Part shown: piece after piece, positions 61,628 to 64,000 of the stretch
Numbering within the stretch: position 1 is the first letter of the stretch
Layout of the letters: each line of letters opens with the position of its first letter
Source: Paenibacillus xerothermodurans
GTDB taxonomy: Bacteria; Bacillota; Bacilli; Paenibacillales; NBRC-103111
Reading direction: 5' to 3'
NCBI RefSeq assembly: GCF_002220865.2
Contig: NZ_NHRJ02000004.1
Coordinates: forward strand, 1 to 64,000
DNA: 64,000 bases
Notes under the pieces: model-generated
The model's input: the letters and a program-made list of their open reading frames with translations, nothing else
What the model was told of the DNA's origin: nothing
Database searches by the model: none
Translations under genes and position numbers: made by a program

Positions 61628-62380
61628 ATGCAGCCATTGCATGACAAGGTCGCCATCGTAACGGGCGGCAGCAGAGGGATCGGCGCGGCAACCGCGATTA
61701 TGCTCGCCAAGGCGGGTGCCGATGTGGTGATCAACTACTTCAGCTCGGAAAAGGATGCTCAGCACGTGCTCGCCGAGGTCCAATCTATCGGACGAAAGGG
61801 CAAGATTGTACAAGCTGACGTAAGAAACCCAGAAGATGTGCAGCGTTTGGTCGAGCAGACAGTCAGCGAATTCGGCAAAGTGGATATCCTTATCAACAAC
61901 GCGAATATAGAGTTTGCTTACAAACCGTTCACCGAGATGAAGTGGGATGAGTTCTCCTATAAGCTCAGTAACGAGATGGGCTCGGCTTTCCATGTTTGTC
62001 AAGCAGTCGTCCCTCACATGATACAGCAGGGCGGCGGAAAAATCGTATTGATTTCCAGTTCGTTGTCGCGCACACCGTCGCACGGATTCATAGCCCATGG
62101 TACCGCAAAAGCAGCGGTCGTGGCATTTGCGAAATATTTAGCGCAAGAGCTGGGTCCACACAATATCACAACCAATGTGATTGCACCGGGATTGGTGCTC
62201 ACAGATGCAACGAAAGATCAGCCTGCTCAAGTGCATGAAACTCTCAGAGGTTTAACACCTTTGCAGCGTTTGGCGCAGCCTGACGACATTGCGGGCGCGG
62301 TACTAAGCTTGGTCGCTGACTGGAATACATATGTAACCGGCGCTTATATTCCGGTTAACGGCGGAATTGATATGAGTTGA
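61628..62380 (+). CDS. Short-chain dehydrogenase-like protein with His at the catalytic Tyr position
   Basis: 250 residues, ATG behind GAGGGAGGTTACAGCT. NADP site VTGGSRGIGAATAIMLAKAG, NNA in LINNANIEF, Ser in LISSSLSRTP. The YxxxK motif reads AHGTAKAA: the Tyr is His, the Lys is kept. Conserved C-terminus IAPGLVLTDATKDQ and GAYIPVNGGIDMS. Family knowledge: the Tyr donates the proton, so activity may be altered or lost; the rest is intact. Own terminator. Confidence 0.88.
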   Translation: MQPLHDKVAIVTGGSRGIGAATAIMLAKAGADVVINYFSSEKDAQHVLAEVQSIGRKGKIVQADVRNPEDVQRLVEQTVSEFGKVDILINNANIEFAYKPFTEMKWDEFSYKLSNEMGSAFHVCQAVVPHMIQQGGGKIVLISSSLSRTPSHGFIAHGTAKAAVVAFAKYLAQELGPHNITTNVIAPGLVLTDATKDQPAQVHETLRGLTPLQRLAQPDDIAGAVLSLVADWNTYVTGAYIPVNGGIDMS

Positions 62381-62412
62381 TGTATTGATCGATCCACTGT
62401 GCGATCCACATA

Positions 62413-62465
62413 AGAAAAACGCTTTAGCTGGGTGCATATTGATACCCATCTTAAAGCGTTTTTCC
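62413..62465. terminator. Bidirectional terminator
   Basis: AAAACGCTTTA and TAAAGCGTTTTT with an inner TGGGT/ACCCA stem, between the SDR and the convergent esterase. Confidence 0.9.
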
Positions 62466-62484
62466 TTTTCCTCGTTAGACCACG

Positions 62485-63138
62485 CTACTGTAGTCTGACC
62501 ATACCTGCGTATACGAGCGGAAATAAACCCGCTGCGATAACAGCGTGCCCTTTCTCATTTGGATGTACCGCAGTAATGCCACGGTAAACCTCCTCGACCG
62601 TCCCGCTCCGATAGCCATCGATCAGGCGTGCCTCTTGACCGGCAAACCATTGATCAACAGGAGCAATGCGGCAGCCAACTCGTTCAGCCTGCTTTTGGAT
62701 TTCTTGATTCAACATGCTCACGCCTTGAACTGCCAGCGGACTATTGGGATAAGGATTATACTGTGTGCAGCAAATAACGTCAAATGACCCGATCGTACGT
62801 ATCATTTGCAGTATGGCTGCGAGTCGTCTACTGTACTGGTGCATGCGCGCTTCTACTGAGATTCCCACTCCTTGCAATGCATCCACCCCGGCATGGATCA
62901 AATCTACGCCGCCTATCCACACGGAAACGGTGCTGGCGGCTCGCAGACGACCGGGATCCACGCTTAATGCTTCCGCTAGATCAGCGCTCGTCCAGCCCGG
63001 CCGGGCCAGTACGGTCCGTTTCGCTTTGACGCCTTTAGCAGCCAGCATCGACACCACACGGGAATGATACGCTCTGTCAGCCGCACTCGCGTTGAGACCG
63101 TACGTGATCGAATCCCCTAAAGCCGCATAACCCAACAT
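62485..63138 (-). CDS. GDSL/SGNH-family esterase
   Basis: 217 residues. Block I ALGDSITYGLNAS (nucleophile Ser), block V HPNEKGHAVI (His). Block III, usually GxND, reads WIGGVDLIH: the Asn that completes the oxyanion hole is Val. The Gly of block II is present in ARPGWTSADL. Hydrolase on esters, probably cytosolic (no signal). Function might be reduced. Confidence 0.87.
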   Translation of the reverse strand: MLGYAALGDSITYGLNASAADRAYHSRVVSMLAAKGVKAKRTVLARPGWTSADLAEALSVDPGRLRAASTVSVWIGGVDLIHAGVDALQGVGISVEARMHQYSRRLAAILQMIRTIGSFDVICCTQYNPYPNSPLAVQGVSMLNQEIQKQAERVGCRIAPVDQWFAGQEARLIDGYRSGTVEEVYRGITAVHPNEKGHAVIAAGLFPLVYAGMVRLQ

Positions 63139-63337
63139 GCCTATTCCCCCTTCTTCTCATTCATTTATGTTACGCAGCGATGCGGCTGTTTGCATACGCA
63201 CTCGTCCCACAGTGAGAGTGGATATCCTGCCACACCTCGCCATTTGCGTCCCATCCGCCCGATCTGGTGGAACGAGCACGAAAGCCCTTGCATGTGGTGC
63301 CGGTCAACAATAAGATGCATGGAAAGGAAGTGAACGC

Positions 63338-63745
63338 GTGAAGGGTTATGATATGGAGGGCGGCTTCTGGAGACATCCCGCGTCCTATAGTGGTGCACAG
63401 CCGTATAGTGGTGCACGGCCCTACAGTGGTGCACAGTCCGATAATGGTGCACAGCCCTATAGTGGTGCACATCCCGCCGAGCAGGCCATTCCGGCCGCTC
63501 CCTCGGCAAACAACGAGCCTCTCGGTGAGCAAGCACAGCTGCAGCAGCTCATCGATCGTCTCGGAGGTGTGGATGCCATTGTTAAAGCGCTGAGCTCCCC
63601 GGAGATGAAACGTGTGATTAAGCAGCTGCAGCCGCTGCTGTTCACGGCGATGAGCTCCATCTTATCTGGGTCTGCCTCTGCTCCAATAGGCCACCGTGCA
63701 GCCAAGAAACACAAACGCCGTCCGCGTGCAAGAAAAACCGTCTGA
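63338..63745 (+). CDS. Hypothetical protein with YSGAQP repeats
   Basis: 135 residues, GTG start with AAGGAAGTGAACGC. Residues 16-46 are six-residue repeats: YSGAQP YSGARP YSGAQS DNGAQP YSGAHP. The C-terminal part is helical (QLQQLIDRLGGVDAIVKALS ... VIKQLQPLLFTAMSSIL) and ends KKHKRRPRARKTV, strongly basic. The organisation, repeat-helix-basic tail, resembles small spore-coat-associated proteins, but no family is recognised. Confidence 0.6.
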   Translation: MKGYDMEGGFWRHPASYSGAQPYSGARPYSGAQSDNGAQPYSGAHPAEQAIPAAPSANNEPLGEQAQLQQLIDRLGGVDAIVKALSSPEMKRVIKQLQPLLFTAMSSILSGSASAPIGHRAAKKHKRRPRARKTV

Positions 63746-63823
63746 TGTATCGCTGAGCTCCCGGCACACAAGCGCTCTTAGACACTCACGCGCGAAGCGA
63801 TGGCAGGTGAATGCCATGCAAAA

Positions 63824-63876
63824 TAGGCCCTCCCGCAACTCAAGCGGAAGGGCCTAACCCACGTAAATGTGGGCTA
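63824..63876 (-). terminator. Double hairpin, leftward terminator
   Basis: AGGCCCTTCCGC-TTGAGTT-GCGGGAGGGCCT followed by ATTTTG on the minus strand, preceded by a second hairpin AGCCCAC-ATTTAC-GTGGGTT. It probably ends a gene lying beyond the right edge of the window. Confidence 0.75.
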
Positions 63877-64000
63877 AAGATGCGATTTTAATGGTTCACT
63901 GTGTTAATTATTTGTGCGTTCAGCAGACGGTATTGCGAGTATTAGCTCGGCCGGTTCATGGGATGAGGCAAATCCATATGCCCCATCAGCGAATCTGCGG

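Noticed and set aside
63165-63536. Minus-strand frame with HHYRAV/HHYRTV repeats
   Set aside because: It is the mirror of the DNA repeat in the plus-strand YSGAQP gene, whose start has a ribosome site; the antisense frame has none.

Overview
The window looks like chromosomal DNA of a spore-former-type Firmicute close to Paenibacillus/Brevibacillus. The evidence is strong AGGAGG ribosome binding sites, TTG and GTG starts, a class II (B12-dependent) ribonucleotide reductase with NrdR boxes, LipM, YqzE, and an SNF2 helicase-YqhG pair; the last four also lie close together around the gcv/yqh region of Bacillus subtilis. Affiliation rests on gene content only.

Layout. 1-2.1 kb: the end of an IS3-family element beside a broken czcD-czcO metal-efflux operon. 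2.2-5 kb: a Gre-like factor and a secreted thermonuclease with an excalibur domain. 5-10.7 kb: an accessory stretch made largely of decayed or orphan small genes, one intact-looking MazF/PemK toxin-antitoxin pair, and duplicated fragments. 10.6-21 kb: a metal/oxyanion/halide resistance block: broken TauE exporter, two-subunit fluoride channel (crcB x2), arsR-arsB-arsC (arsC has lost its catalytic Cys), divergent cadC-cadA, an ArsB/NhaD-type transporter, a YnfA-like protein, and a rhodanese divergent from an ArsR regulator around a perfect 20-bp palindrome. 21-23 kb: an exported acetamidase/formamidase-family protein.

23-32 kb: an AT-richer catabolic cluster of ribose-type ABC transporter, LacI regulator, aldehyde dehydrogenase, iron alcohol dehydrogenase and a divergent M24-fold protein, with four copies of a LacI-type operator. 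32.2-37.7 kb: a fatty-acid beta-oxidation block (FabH-like, enoyl-CoA hydratase, aldehyde dehydrogenase, thiolase, two hydroxyacyl-CoA dehydrogenase pieces) in which every gene is frameshifted, deleted or truncated; an imperfect 22-bp direct repeat flanks it.

38-58 kb: mostly intact housekeeping genes: nrdJ, lipM, yqhH-like helicase, yqhG, yqzE, argS, hsp20, tRNA-Leu, xpt, a DedA protein, a YkvI-type membrane protein, an SDR and a DMT transporter, plus several small orphan proteins including a 24-residue one. 58-64 kb: glycosyltransferase, a decayed GGDEF domain, a divergent pair of XRE regulators sharing an exact 14-bp repeat, a second SDR, a GDSL esterase and a repeat-containing protein.

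The main theme is the contrast between intact core genes and two zones (about 1-11 kb and 32.5-37.7 kb) full of single-base frameshifts, stops and deletions. Because the long core ORFs between them are intact, the damage looks like real gene decay rather than uniform sequencing error, although several lesions are one-base homopolymer changes and should be verified.
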